A DNA stretch of 64,000 nt from Ruminiclostridium sp. (GTDB lineage Bacteria; Bacillota; Clostridia; Oscillospirales; Ruminococcaceae): contig JAGBHT010000029.1 of the NCBI GenBank assembly GCA_017935365.1, positions 1 to 64,000 of the forward strand, given 5' to 3'. Below are positions 43,756-52,177 of this stretch, piece by piece (the first letter of the stretch is position 1; each line of letters starts with the position of its first letter). Made by a program: the position numbers and the translations under genes. The notes beneath the pieces are model-generated. The model had not been told where the DNA came from, searched no databases, and was given only the letters and a program-made list of their open reading frames with translations.

Positions 43756-44418
43756 TTATACTTCTATACCTATTTTCTGAGCTATCCTCATCATTGCTTC
43801 AATGTGCATGATAAGATGCCTTGTAAACGGCATCCTGATTATACCTGAAACGTCTTTACCGCACCAGTAATCGATCAGCCAGACGGCATTTTCGTCTTTG
43901 CTTACGCACTTAGAAGCTATTACACGCTCTTTATCGGCTGTAGTGAACTTTCTTTTTAAATCATTAAAGCTGAGATTGCACAGAATTCCGTCTGTGCTAA
44001 CTTTGACATCTGCCGCATACCGTAATAATTCCGCTATATTAAGGCTTTGCGATAACGCTGTAATTTCATCTTTGATAAGCTCGTTTCCTGTTGTGATTAT
44101 AGGCGAGCAGGTAGCTTTCAAATGATCATCTCTGAACAAAACCTGTTCATCATTGCAAATCAGCGTATGCGCCGTTATATCCTCGATTCTTGCCGTATGC
44201 CATATCGAATAAGCAATCGTCTTGCAATGATACCCGTTTGCATTCGGGTACGGCATAAGGCTGTACTGCTCGTCGCTGAGCTTATAGCACAGCTTTTCCA
44301 CTGCATCGGAAAGCGTATTTCTCAAAGCTAGACATATGTTTATTCCGTCATCAAAAGTATCCTTTTTCCGCAGTAATGCCTGCATTTGCTTATTCAGCTC
44401 TGACCATTCTGTATTCAT
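43756..44418 (-). CDS. DinB-like (DUF664-type) protein
   Basis: About 220 residues from ATG 44418 (AGGTGG upstream). Helical bundle with candidate metal His at SIWHTARIEDITAHTL and TRHLIMHIEAMMRI, as in DinB/YfiT-like proteins, several of which are thiol-dependent S-transferases. Function unknown. It follows GH130 by 51 bp but a hairpin lies between, so it may be separate. Confidence 0.75.
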   Translation of the reverse strand: MNTEWSELNKQMQALLRKKDTFDDGINICLALRNTLSDAVEKLCYKLSDEQYSLMPYPNANGYHCKTIAYSIWHTARIEDITAHTLICNDEQVLFRDDHLKATCSPIITTGNELIKDEITALSQSLNIAELLRYAADVKVSTDGILCNLSFNDLKRKFTTADKERVIASKCVSKDENAVWLIDYWCGKDVSGIIRMPFTRHLIMHIEAMMRIAQKIGIEV

Positions 44419-44436
44419 ATTTCCACCTGTAAAATT

Positions 44437-44461
44437 GCCCCCCCGAAACTGTTTCGGGGGC
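44437..44461 (-). terminator. Terminator of the GH130 gene
   Basis: Stem GCCCCCGAAA/TTTCGGGGGC with a short loop (44437-44461), 8 bp after the GH130 stop on the minus strand, followed by AATTTTAC. Confidence 0.7.
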
Positions 44462-44468
44462 ATAATAA

Positions 44469-45644
44469 TTACTTGTTCATGATTTCAAGGTTCTTGCTGA
44501 TAAGCTCACATCTCTGCTTTACGCAGTCAACCGAACGGAGCGGATCGGTAGGAGTATTGAATGTATAATCCATCAGCTTGTCGATCGTTGTAGCCGCAAC
44601 ATGAAGTCTTGTATCGGAAGAAGCATAGTAGATATAAACATCATTGTTTTCGGTAACAACAGCGCCGTTTGTGAAGCATACGTTCGATACGTCGCCTACA
44701 CGCTCGCCCTTGTGAGGAGCTATGAACAGACCTGAGGGTGAAGCGATAAGCTTTGAGGGATCGTTGAGGTCTGTAGCAAATACATAGATTACATATCTCA
44801 GACCTGCCGCAGTGTTACGGACGCCGTGTGCAATGTGGATCCAACCCTTGGGTGTCTTTATCGGAACAGCGCCTGCACCGTTCTTGACTTCAGTTATCGT
44901 GTGATACTGTCTGGGCGAGATTACAACCTCTTCAGTGCAGATAACGGGGTTGTTGATATCCTCGCAAAGACCGAAGCATACGCCGCCGCCTGAGCCTGTC
45001 TGTATGAAGTCGTCCTGGGGACGTGTATAGAAAGCATATTTGCCGTCAACAAATTCGGGGTGAAGAACTACGTTTCTCTGCTGAGGTGACTTTGACTTTA
45101 AGTTAGGTAAACGCTCCCATGTCTTTAAGTCCTTAGTACGCACGATACCTGCCTGAGCTACAGCGGCAGAAAGATCATTGCTGTCCTTGTCCTTGCTCTC
45201 TGAGCAGAATACACCGTAGATCCAGCCGTCCTCGTGCTGAGTAAGACGCATATCATATACGTTTGTTTCTTCCTTCTCCGTATCGGGAAGCTGAACAGGG
45301 TAGTCGTGGAAACGGAAACCCTCTGTGGGCTTGTCACTCTCTGCAACTGCAAAGAATGACTTTCTGTCGTTACCCTCAACTCTTGCAACGAGATAATACT
45401 TGCCGTTAAGATAAAGCGCACCGGAGTTAAGTACAGCGTTTATGCCAAGACGCTCCATAAAATAGGGGTTTGTCTTGGGGTTCATGTCGTACTTCCAGAA
45501 GTAAGGAGCATGGTCAGCTGTCAGAACGGGGTTTACATATCTGTCGTATATGCCGTTATAGCAGTCAGCAACGGCGTTCTTTCTGTTGATAAGACGCTCG
45601 TAATCGTCTATCACTCTCTTCTTGTTTTCTTCAAATAAGCTCAT
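44469..45644 (-). CDS. GH130 4-O-beta-D-mannosyl-D-glucose phosphorylase
   Basis: 391 residues, the length of subfamily GH130_1 (RaMP1 of Ruminococcus albus, BfMGP of Bacteroides fragilis). Five-bladed propeller; [19 protein letters not shown] carries the Asp proton donor, and [20 protein letters not shown] and [21 protein letters not shown] are phosphate and sugar loop motifs. Splits mannosyl-glucose into mannose 1-phosphate and glucose, the last step in mannan breakdown. No epimerase or mannosidase gene is next to it here. Own promoter upstream. Confidence 0.92.
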   Translation of the reverse strand: MSLFEENKKRVIDDYERLINRKNAVADCYNGIYDRYVNPVLTADHAPYFWKYDMNPKTNPYFMERLGINAVLNSGALYLNGKYYLVARVEGNDRKSFFAVAESDKPTEGFRFHDYPVQLPDTEKEETNVYDMRLTQHEDGWIYGVFCSESKDKDSNDLSAAVAQAGIVRTKDLKTWERLPNLKSKSPQQRNVVLHPEFVDGKYAFYTRPQDDFIQTGSGGGVCFGLCEDINNPVICTEEVVISPRQYHTITEVKNGAGAVPIKTPKGWIHIAHGVRNTAAGLRYVIYVFATDLNDPSKLIASPSGLFIAPHKGERVGDVSNVCFTNGAVVTENNDVYIYYASSDTRLHVAATTIDKLMDYTFNTPTDPLRSVDCVKQRCELISKNLEIMNK

Positions 45645-45705
45645 TTATTAACTGGTTTTCCTTTCGGTTTAGTTGTGTTAGCTATCGGTCATAGCCGCTT
45701 TTTAG

Positions 45706-45734
45706 ATTATACAACAGTTAAGCGAAAATTGCAA
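45706..45734 (-). promoter_or_regulatory. GH130 promoter
   Basis: Minus-strand TTGCAA (45734-45729) and TATAAT (45711-45706), spacer 17 bp. Confidence 0.75.
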
Positions 45735-45746
45735 TACTTTTTCTTA

Positions 45747-45781
45747 AATTTACTTAAAGAAATTTCGATTTTAAGTAAATT
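45747..45781. promoter_or_regulatory. Perfect 12-bp inverted repeat upstream of the GH130 promoter
   Basis: AATTTACTTAAA (45747-45758) and TTTAAGTAAATT (45770-45781) are exact complements with an 11-bp centre, 13 bp upstream of the -35. It begins 5 bp after the upstream membrane-protein gene. It could be a regulator operator or an AT-rich hairpin ending that gene; there is no T run. Confidence 0.55.
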
Positions 45782-45785
45782 ATTT

Positions 45786-46379
45786 TTACTCTGCTTTTTC
45801 GGACGATTCCGATACAGCCGCATAGGTGTAATCCGAAATATTCGTTTTGAATATCGTTATATATATTCCCGCTCCGCACACGATGCAGAACAGAACATTA
45901 ACGAACATCGCAATTTTTGCCGCTGTATCGCTGTATGTCAGCGCCGAGCTTAACTGCATTACAGTTATCAGCAGGTTTATAACCCCGGCGAGTATGAACG
46001 ATACAGCCGCCGCAGGTCTTGCGCCTTTTTTCTTTACGGCACATACGTTTGTGGCAATCGCCATACCGATATTTATGCACAGAATGATAAAGATTATCAG
46101 CGTTGTGATAAACATTATCGCTGATTCCGGCAAAGCAAAATCGTCAACCTTTGACGGATCGGTTATAAAGAATATCGAGCGCAGAAGATCACGCAGATAT
46201 AGCGGATACAAAGCCGCAGTAATAACCGCATTTGCATACAGTGCGATAACGCTTGCCGTCAGAAACAGCTTGCCTTTATGCAGTTCTTTCTGCTGACGCT
46301 TGAAAAACTCCTGTTGTAGCTTTTCCTTTTCTTCCTTTGTGAGCGTTCCGTCTGAAATGATCGTATCCTGATTTTTCAC
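45786..46379 (-). CDS. Four-helix membrane protein of unknown function
   Basis: 197 residues, starting with GTG (GGAGGG 6 nt upstream). Charged cytoplasmic N-terminus (KEEKEKLQQEFFKRQQKELHKGK) followed by four membrane segments and an acidic end. No family recognised. 36 bp downstream of mscL, probably cotranscribed. Confidence 0.7.
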   Translation of the reverse strand: MKNQDTIISDGTLTKEEKEKLQQEFFKRQQKELHKGKLFLTASVIALYANAVITAALYPLYLRDLLRSIFFITDPSKVDDFALPESAIMFITTLIIFIILCINIGMAIATNVCAVKKKGARPAAAVSFILAGVINLLITVMQLSSALTYSDTAAKIAMFVNVLFCIVCGAGIYITIFKTNISDYTYAAVSESSEKAE

Positions 46380-46415
46380 TTTGCCCTCCGATAATCTGCC
46401 GTTAATTCTATGTAC

Positions 46416-46982
46416 TTACTTTGTGAGCGCTTCGGGTTCTTTTTCTTGTTCGCTCTCTGCTTTTACAACCTCGCCGTTATTTTTAAGCAGATCGCGGATC
46501 TCTGTAAGAAGCTCGATCTGCGGATCGGGCTTGGGTTCTTCTTCGGGAGCAGGCTCTTCGGTTTTCTTTCTCTTGAATGCACCGAGTACCTTGATAAGAA
46601 TGAATACCGACAGTGCAATAAGCAGGAAGCTGATAACTGAATTGATAAATGCACCGTAGCCGATAGCAACCTCAGGTTCGATTATTTCTCCGCCCTCTTT
46701 AACAGCCGCCTTAAGCACTATCTTAAGGTCTGAGAAGTCGATCTGTCCTGTGATCATACCGAGTGCAGGCATCAGTATGTTGTTTACAAGCGATGTTACG
46801 ATTGCGGTGAAAGCGGCACCGACGATCATACCGACTGCCATATCCATTACGTTGCCCTTGGATATGAAGTCCTTGAATTCGCTTACAAACTTGATCTTTC
46901 CTACCTTTTCAACACCCTGACCTACTGCCTTGAACGCCTTTACGTCCCTCAGATCCTTGTGTTCTTTCTTTTCCTTTGCCAT
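46416..46982 (-). CDS. mscL: Large-conductance mechanosensitive channel
   Basis: 188 residues. FKDFISKGNVMDMAVGMIVGAAFTAIVTSLVNNILMPALGM is the MscL pore helix, and a second membrane segment follows near 110-130. Compared with the usual ~130-150 residues it has a ~35-residue charged N-terminal extension and a longer acidic C-terminal helix (PEEEPKPDPQIELLTEIRDLLK). Opens under membrane tension to release solutes. GAGGAG before the ATG. Confidence 0.95.
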   Translation of the reverse strand: MAKEKKEHKDLRDVKAFKAVGQGVEKVGKIKFVSEFKDFISKGNVMDMAVGMIVGAAFTAIVTSLVNNILMPALGMITGQIDFSDLKIVLKAAVKEGGEIIEPEVAIGYGAFINSVISFLLIALSVFILIKVLGAFKRKKTEEPAPEEEPKPDPQIELLTEIRDLLKNNGEVVKAESEQEKEPEALTK

Positions 46983-47009
46983 TTTAATTCTTCTCCTCTC
47001 GATTTTTGT

Positions 47010-49154
47010 TTATTGTTCGGCTTTATCGCCGTCTGAATCATCTGTGTAGACCTTGATAAGCTCAAAGTCGATCTGTCCTAAGTTGATATTTGCGTTTATA
47101 CACTTTACGCGTACCTTGTCGCCCATTGTGTACATTGTGCCTGTTACGCCGTCATAAAGCGCTATGCCGTTTCTTACCTCAAAGTAGTTTTCCGACAGCG
47201 AACAAACGTCTATCTTACCCTCAACGGTGTTCGGCAGTTCAACGAAAAGTCCGCTCCCTATAACGCCTGAGATAATTCCGTCAAATTCTTCGCCGACGTG
47301 CTTTTTCATATATTCAGCCGCATAGAAGTCCTCACAGCTTCTTTCAGCCGCTACAGCGGAAAGTTCTGTCTTTGTTGCCTGAGCCGCCGCCTTTACGGAA
47401 AATTCGCCGTATTTCTTTTTAAGCTTGTCCGCACCCTTTCTTGAAACGTAATCGGTTAAGATACGGTGAATAGAAAGGTCTGCGTAACGTCTTATCGGGG
47501 AAGTGAAGTGTGCATACTCTTTCATTACAAGTCCGAAGTGACCTATAGGCTGTTCGGAATACTTAGCCTTAGCCATAGTGCGCAGAACGATACGGTTTAT
47601 GATAACGTTTCTGGGATCGTCCGCAGTTTCTTCAAGCAGTTTTGCAAATGTCTTTGCGTCTGCCTTTTCGTTTATTCCGAGCGGATTTATGCCGAGCGCT
47701 TCAAGAGTGGTTTTCAGCGATTCGATCTTTTCGGCAGGGGGATTTTCATGCACACGGTAAACAAAGGGTATCTCCTTTTTCATACCGACCTTAGCGGCGG
47801 AATTGTTTGCCATAAGCATAAATTCCTCGATAATGCCCTCGGAAACGCCCTGAACTCTGGGCTTGATATCGATACAGATACCGTTTTCATCACAGATAAC
47901 CTTGCTTTCGCTTGACTGTATCTCGGGCGCACCTCTGTCCTTACGCTTCTTTATCAGTATCTGTGCAAGCTCGTTCATAAGCGGTATGCAGTCTATTACA
48001 TCCTTGTATTTTTTCTTTATTTCAGCTGTAGCAGTGCCGTCAAGGATAGCGTTTACTTCACTGTAGACGCCCTGTACTCTTGAGCGGATAACCGTCTTTG
48101 CAAACTTATATTTCTTTACTGTACCCTTATTTGAAATTTCCATAAGGCAGGAGAACGCAAGCCTGTCCACTCCGGGATTGAGCGAGCATATACCGTTGCT
48201 GAGTTCCTTGGGGAGCATAGGTATGACCTTATCTGCAATATATACGCTTGTTCCTCTTTCAAAAGCGTCATTGTCAAGCGGCGAACCCTCGGTTACATAG
48301 TGGCTTACATCGGCAATATGAACACCGAGCTTGTATCCGCCGTCAATTCGTTCAACGCTGATAGCGTCGTCTATATCCTTTGTGTCTGCACCGTCTATGG
48401 TGAATATGGGCAGATCACGCAGATCAAGTCTTTTAGCCGCCTGTTTCTCATCGATAACCGCATTTACATACTGTTTTGCCTGGTTGCGTGCCTCTTCCGA
48501 GAAATCAACGGGTATGTTGTTCTGAATGAGGTATGCTTCGGTAGCGGATTTTGCGTATTCGCTTGAACCCAGTACCTTTACGATATCGACAATATGTTCC
48601 GAGTGATGTTCTCCACGCTTTCTGATTGAGAAAAGTACCTTGTCGCCCTCTTTTATCTGTTCCTTGACTTTAAGGATCGTGAGGGGAGGACAGCCGAGAG
48701 AATCCGGCAGGACTTTAAGCATCATACCCTCTTTTACGATAACGCCGCCGAACAGCTCTTCCGACTGATCAAGTACAGCAAGTACCTCTGCGGTAGCGCT
48801 TCTTTGCTCGGTCTTTGCGGCTACCTCACGGGCAATGACCGTATCGCCGGGGACTGCACCCTTGAGCTTTCCGCCGCTTACAAAGCAGTCCTCGCCTGTT
48901 GTGAGATTCGTAACAAAGCCGAAAGTGCGTGACAGTGTGGCTACCTTTCCTGCAAATACAGTACGCATATCGCTGATATAAAGCAGATCACTCTTTGCTT
49001 TGAAAATCGTCCTCTGACGTATCATTGTTTTTGCTGTGTTTTTCAGTTTATCAAGATATTTTTTCGGCAGATCGTTTTTATTTGCTATCTGCTTAAGTGA
49101 CATTCCCCCGCCGTTTTCAAACAATGTGGCGATTATAAGTGTTTCTAAATTCAA
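47010..49154 (-). CDS. rnr: Ribonuclease R
   Basis: About 714 residues: N-terminal winged helix, two cold-shock domains, RNB catalytic domain (IDGADTKDIDDAISVERIDGGYKLGVHIADVSHYV with the metal Asp set) and C-terminal S1 domain with a Lys/Asp tail. 3'-5' exonuclease for structured RNA. An ATG at 49238 lies over the -10 box and cannot be used; the TTG at 49154 follows GAGAAAGGAAAA by 7 nt and gives a normal N-terminus, with ATG 49199 as alternative. Confidence 0.95.
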   Translation of the reverse strand: MNLETLIIATLFENGGGMSLKQIANKNDLPKKYLDKLKNTAKTMIRQRTIFKAKSDLLYISDMRTVFAGKVATLSRTFGFVTNLTTGEDCFVSGGKLKGAVPGDTVIAREVAAKTEQRSATAEVLAVLDQSEELFGGVIVKEGMMLKVLPDSLGCPPLTILKVKEQIKEGDKVLFSIRKRGEHHSEHIVDIVKVLGSSEYAKSATEAYLIQNNIPVDFSEEARNQAKQYVNAVIDEKQAAKRLDLRDLPIFTIDGADTKDIDDAISVERIDGGYKLGVHIADVSHYVTEGSPLDNDAFERGTSVYIADKVIPMLPKELSNGICSLNPGVDRLAFSCLMEISNKGTVKKYKFAKTVIRSRVQGVYSEVNAILDGTATAEIKKKYKDVIDCIPLMNELAQILIKKRKDRGAPEIQSSESKVICDENGICIDIKPRVQGVSEGIIEEFMLMANNSAAKVGMKKEIPFVYRVHENPPAEKIESLKTTLEALGINPLGINEKADAKTFAKLLEETADDPRNVIINRIVLRTMAKAKYSEQPIGHFGLVMKEYAHFTSPIRRYADLSIHRILTDYVSRKGADKLKKKYGEFSVKAAAQATKTELSAVAAERSCEDFYAAEYMKKHVGEEFDGIISGVIGSGLFVELPNTVEGKIDVCSLSENYFEVRNGIALYDGVTGTMYTMGDKVRVKCINANINLGQIDFELIKVYTDDSDGDKAEQ

Positions 49155-49226
49155 AATGTTTTCCTTTCTCTGTGCGGTTGTTCCTTTACCGCTGTTCATA
49201 ATCTTCTTTTTCTTCCAATCTATTTT

Positions 49227-49255
49227 ATTATAATACATTTTACTGCTTTTTTCAA
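49227..49255 (-). promoter_or_regulatory. rnr promoter
   Basis: Minus-strand TTGAAA (49255-49250) and TATAAT (49232-49227), spacer 17 bp. Confidence 0.75.
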
Positions 49256-49412
49256 TAGTTTGTTGCGGTATTTGCGGTTTATCACAGGCATTAACAGGTT
49301 ATTACCGATATCTGCGGACTTTTATATCAATTATGCTGTTCCTGTACTTAGTTTTAAAAAGAAATTGCAAACAGTGTTGATTAATATAAAAGCCAGGGAA
49401 ATTGTATAAAAA

Positions 49413-49610
49413 ACAGGGAGCACCTCCCGCCGTGATAGCGAGCAACACTCCCTGTAGGTTACCCGTCAGGGAATCCCCCCCGCCGAAAATAGCAGAGGTT
49501 ATTCCCTGAGAATTTCCATACTTGTATTATATCATTACAATTTCAAAGTGTCAACAGATAGAAATAAACGAGGGAGTGCCCCGCCAAGAATAGCGGAGGT
49601 TCCCTCGTTT
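49413..49610. repeat. Cluster of three hairpins with a common core
   Basis: Units at 49413-49455 (outer stem ACAGGGAG/CTCCCTGT), 49466-49509 (TCAGGGAAT/ATTCCCTGA) and 49566-49610 (AAACGAGGGA/TCCCTCGTTT). Each encloses a related core near CCCGCC..GAATAGC.GAGGTT. No ORF, no T runs. The rest of 49256-49690 shows no gene or other structure. Confidence 0.8.
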
Positions 49611-49691
49611 ATGACATTTCTGCCTTGTTACTATAATAGCTTCTGACTTAGATTTTGTCAAAATGAGGTGTAAAGTTTTTAAACACCCCTC

Positions 49692-49720
49692 TTGACAAAC
49701 GCCGTTTACAGGCATATAAT
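49692..49720 (+). promoter_or_regulatory. ribU promoter
   Basis: TTGACA (49692-49697) and TATAAT (49715-49720), spacer 17 bp, directly before the riboswitch. Confidence 0.88.
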
Positions 49721-49732
49721 ATATGCGTAATC

Positions 49733-49850
49733 TGTTTCAGGGCGGAGTGAAATTCTCCACCGGTGGTAAAGTCCACGAGCGCAAAGTACTTGCGCCGATT
49801 CGGTGAAATTCCGAAACCGACGGTATAGTCCGGATGAAAGAATCAGAAAT
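49733..49850 (+). promoter_or_regulatory. FMN riboswitch (RFN element)
   Basis: The RFN consensus pieces occur in order: TCAGGGCGGAGTGAAATTC, CACCGGTGGTAAAG, GATTCGGTGAAATTCCGA, ACCGACGGTATAGTCCGGATG. A terminator (49902-49933) follows, so FMN binding should stop transcription before ribU. Confidence 0.96.
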
Positions 49851-49901
49851 GCTTGACCGCAAATCCTTTATTCAAGCGGTACGACACTTTTGAGAAAAGG
49901 T

Positions 49902-49933
49902 AAGCCCCGAATCTTCGGGGCTTTTATTTTTTG
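49902..49933 (+). terminator. Riboswitch-controlled leader terminator
   Basis: Stem AAGCCCCGA/TCGGGGCTT (49902-49910 and 49915-49923) with a long T run. The preceding segment 49851-49901 would form the competing antiterminator. Confidence 0.9.
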
Positions 49934-49983
49934 GCGAATAGCTGAAAGTCACCTTTGGAGCAGATGTAGAAAGGATGATTTTT

Positions 49984-50613
49984 ATGCAGACACAAACCAC
50001 ACCTTCCGCAGAAAATAAGGCACACTTTGCCTTTGACACGAGAAAACTCGTGTTCACGGCACTGCTTGCGGCTATCTCTTCAGTGCTTATGCTGTTCAGC
50101 TTGAAAGTACCGCTCATGCCGAGCTTTATCTCGTTTGACTTCTCGGACTTCCCGGCAGTCATGGCATCGCTCACAATGGGACCGATATCGGGCGTTTTCG
50201 TATGCCTTGTGAAGAACATTATCAACCTGTTTTCAAGCAATACGGGCGGTGTAGGCGAACTTTCAAACTTCATTTTAAGCTGTTGCCTGGTTGTTCCCGC
50301 AGGTATTATCGGCAGAAAGATAAATACTTATAAAGGTGCGATAATCGGCTGTGTTATCGGAAGCGTTATAATGGCACTTCTCAGCATCGTATCGAACTAT
50401 TTTATCGTTTACCCGATATACGAGAACTTCTTACCGATAGACGCTATAATCGGTATGTATAAGGCTATAAACCCGAATGTAAACGGACTTCTTGATTGCC
50501 TTATCATTTTCAACTGCCCGTTCACGCTGATAAAGGGACTTATCGCTTCGGCACTTTGTATGCCGCTGTATAAGGTGTTAAGACCTGTGTTCAACTCCTA
50601 CTACAGAAAGTGA
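49984..50613 (+). CDS. ribU: Riboflavin ECF transporter S component RibU
   Basis: 209 residues with six membrane segments. KLVFTALLAAISSVLMLFSLKVPLMPSFISFDFSDFPAVMASLTMGPISG matches the RibU N-terminus. Takes up riboflavin with the shared EcfA/A'/T module (not in this window). I chose ATG 49984, 9 nt after GAAAGG, over ATG 49975, which abuts it. Controlled by the FMN riboswitch. Confidence 0.95.
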   Translation: MQTQTTPSAENKAHFAFDTRKLVFTALLAAISSVLMLFSLKVPLMPSFISFDFSDFPAVMASLTMGPISGVFVCLVKNIINLFSSNTGGVGELSNFILSCCLVVPAGIIGRKINTYKGAIIGCVIGSVIMALLSIVSNYFIVYPIYENFLPIDAIIGMYKAINPNVNGLLDCLIIFNCPFTLIKGLIASALCMPLYKVLRPVFNSYYRK

Positions 50614-50646
50614 TTTTAACATTTGTAAATACGGCGTAAAGCCAGT

Positions 50647-50692
50647 AAAAATGCCCTGTGAAAGCGTTTTACCGTCACAGGGCATTTTGTTG
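50647..50692. terminator. Bidirectional terminator after ribU
   Basis: Stem AAATGCCCTGTGA/TCACAGGGCATTT (about 50649-50661 and 50675-50687), 34 bp after ribU and 10 bp before the convergent DUF2461 gene end. Confidence 0.85.
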
Positions 50693-50702
50693 TTTTAGTG
50701 CT

Positions 50703-51362
50703 TTATTCCTCGTTTATTGCGTTGTGGATAAACCTGCAAATCGGGTACAGAGTGCGGAATCCGTCAAGGATAAACGGTTTTAAATCAGGGGTGAAAACCG
50801 TTTCGTTTTCATATGTGAAGCTTGCCGAACAGCTGATCGATTTGCGGTTGTACCAGCCGTCGAGCAGGGGAGTGACTTCACCCTTTTTACGCTTGTAAAA
50901 GTCGCCGTCAAGCGTGAAGATCTTCTGCTTGTTGAAAGTTTTTACAAGCTTTGAAAACTTGTCCGGGTTTTGTTCAATTGCATTTCTGAACTTCTGCATA
51001 GAGCCTGCCGAAGCACTCCACATACCCATTCCGTAGCCCCAGCCTTCGCAGGAAAGTTCAAAGTAGAACGCAGGTGCGACCCACCAGTCCTGCCTTGTTT
51101 CCTTGAATGTAAACCAGTAATTGTCACGGTAAGGGTAGGCGTGAGGGAAGCGTGCATCCTTTACTATTCTTGAAACAGAGCTAATCGTGTCGTAGCCGAT
51201 CTCGCCGTAGAAATCGCAGAAAAGCTCTTCACAAAGCGATTTCATGGGCTTTGCAAGATTCTGCTTATAATCTTCCTTATGCTCTTCATACCAGTTTTTA
51301 TTATTGTTAAGCCGCATTCCCCAGAGAAAATCAACGGCTGATCTGTCAAAGCCTTCAAACAT
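50703..51362 (-). CDS. DUF2461-family protein
   Basis: 219 residues. Begins FEGFDRSAVDFLWGMRLNNNKNWYEEHKEDY, then SRIVKDARFPHAYPYRDNYWFTFK, both typical of DUF2461. The family is of unknown function. GAAAGGA before the ATG; monocistronic. It is cytoplasmic, with no signal peptide. Confidence 0.85.
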   Translation of the reverse strand: MFEGFDRSAVDFLWGMRLNNNKNWYEEHKEDYKQNLAKPMKSLCEELFCDFYGEIGYDTISSVSRIVKDARFPHAYPYRDNYWFTFKETRQDWWVAPAFYFELSCEGWGYGMGMWSASAGSMQKFRNAIEQNPDKFSKLVKTFNKQKIFTLDGDFYKRKKGEVTPLLDGWYNRKSISCSASFTYENETVFTPDLKPFILDGFRTLYPICRFIHNAINEE

Positions 51363-51521
51363 TTTTTAGTGTCCTTTCGTTTAGTATCCTTTCGTATTGT
51401 ATCAACGTATATTTTACACTTTTTCCGGGGAAAATGCAAGTGGGAATAAACGGACAAAAAGGGCATATAATTATTATGAAATAAGTCGTGAAACGGCTTT
51501 GCAATGCGAAAGGACAGAAAT

Positions 51522-51998
51522 ATGAAACGTCACAACAAATGGCTTGACCTGGTGCTTTATATATTATCGGCTGAGGTTATAGGAATGGCGTCAGGACTGC
51601 TAGCAGGCAGTTTTACAGACTTTTTTGAAAAGTACGAACAACCGCCGTTACAGCCGCCCGCCTGGGTGTTTCCGATAGTATGGATAATATTATATGCCGT
51701 TATGGGTATATCGGCACATATTATCCATTACAGCAATGCGGCGGTCAGTATCAAGCGTAAACTTCTGATGGTTTACTGGGCTCAGCTGATAGTGAATTTT
51801 ATGTGGAGCATAATATTTGTGAAGTTTGAGCTGTTGTGGCTTGCGGCGGCTGATATAGTACTTCTTCTGATTCTGATAGGGGTTATGATACTGGGATTCG
51901 GAAAAGTGAAGCATATTGCGGGAAATATAAATATACCGTATTTCCTGTGGGTGGCGTTTGCAACATACTTGAATATCGCTACAATTTTTGTAAACTGA
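51522..51998 (+). CDS. TspO/MBR-family membrane protein
   Basis: 158 residues with five membrane segments. PPAWVFPIVWIILYAVMGISAHII and NFMWSIIFVKFELLWLAAADI are hallmark Trp/Pro-rich TspO motifs. The family binds porphyrins or cholesterol-like ligands; the bacterial role is debated. I chose ATG 51522, 7 nt after AAAGGA. Single gene with its own terminator. Confidence 0.92.
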   Translation: MKRHNKWLDLVLYILSAEVIGMASGLLAGSFTDFFEKYEQPPLQPPAWVFPIVWIILYAVMGISAHIIHYSNAAVSIKRKLLMVYWAQLIVNFMWSIIFVKFELLWLAAADIVLLLILIGVMILGFGKVKHIAGNINIPYFLWVAFATYLNIATIFVN

Positions 51999-52026
51999 CA
52001 GTGGTTGACGTTTGATAATATTTTAT

Positions 52027-52061
52027 AAAAGCCTGAGCAGCAAAAAATCCGTTGCCCGGGC
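52027..52061 (+). terminator. Terminator of the TspO gene
   Basis: Imperfect stem AAAAGCCTGAGCA/TGCCCGGGCTTTTT (52027-52056). Confidence 0.7.
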
Positions 52062-52098
52062 TTTTTGCTTTGGTTTGACTTCATATGTAGATTTTTTA

Positions 52099-52127
52099 TT
52101 GAAATCGGATACATTTTGTGCTATACT
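52099..52127 (+). promoter_or_regulatory. galT promoter
   Basis: TTGAAA (52099-52104) and TATACT (52122-52127), spacer 17 bp. Confidence 0.7.
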
Positions 52128-52177
52128 TGAAATGAATTAAATTCTGAAATACAGAATGTGATAACGGAGAGAACATT

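Noticed and set aside
49199..49238. Longer start of ribonuclease R at 49238
   Set aside because: The ATG overlaps the TATAAT of the promoter, so it lies upstream of the transcript start.
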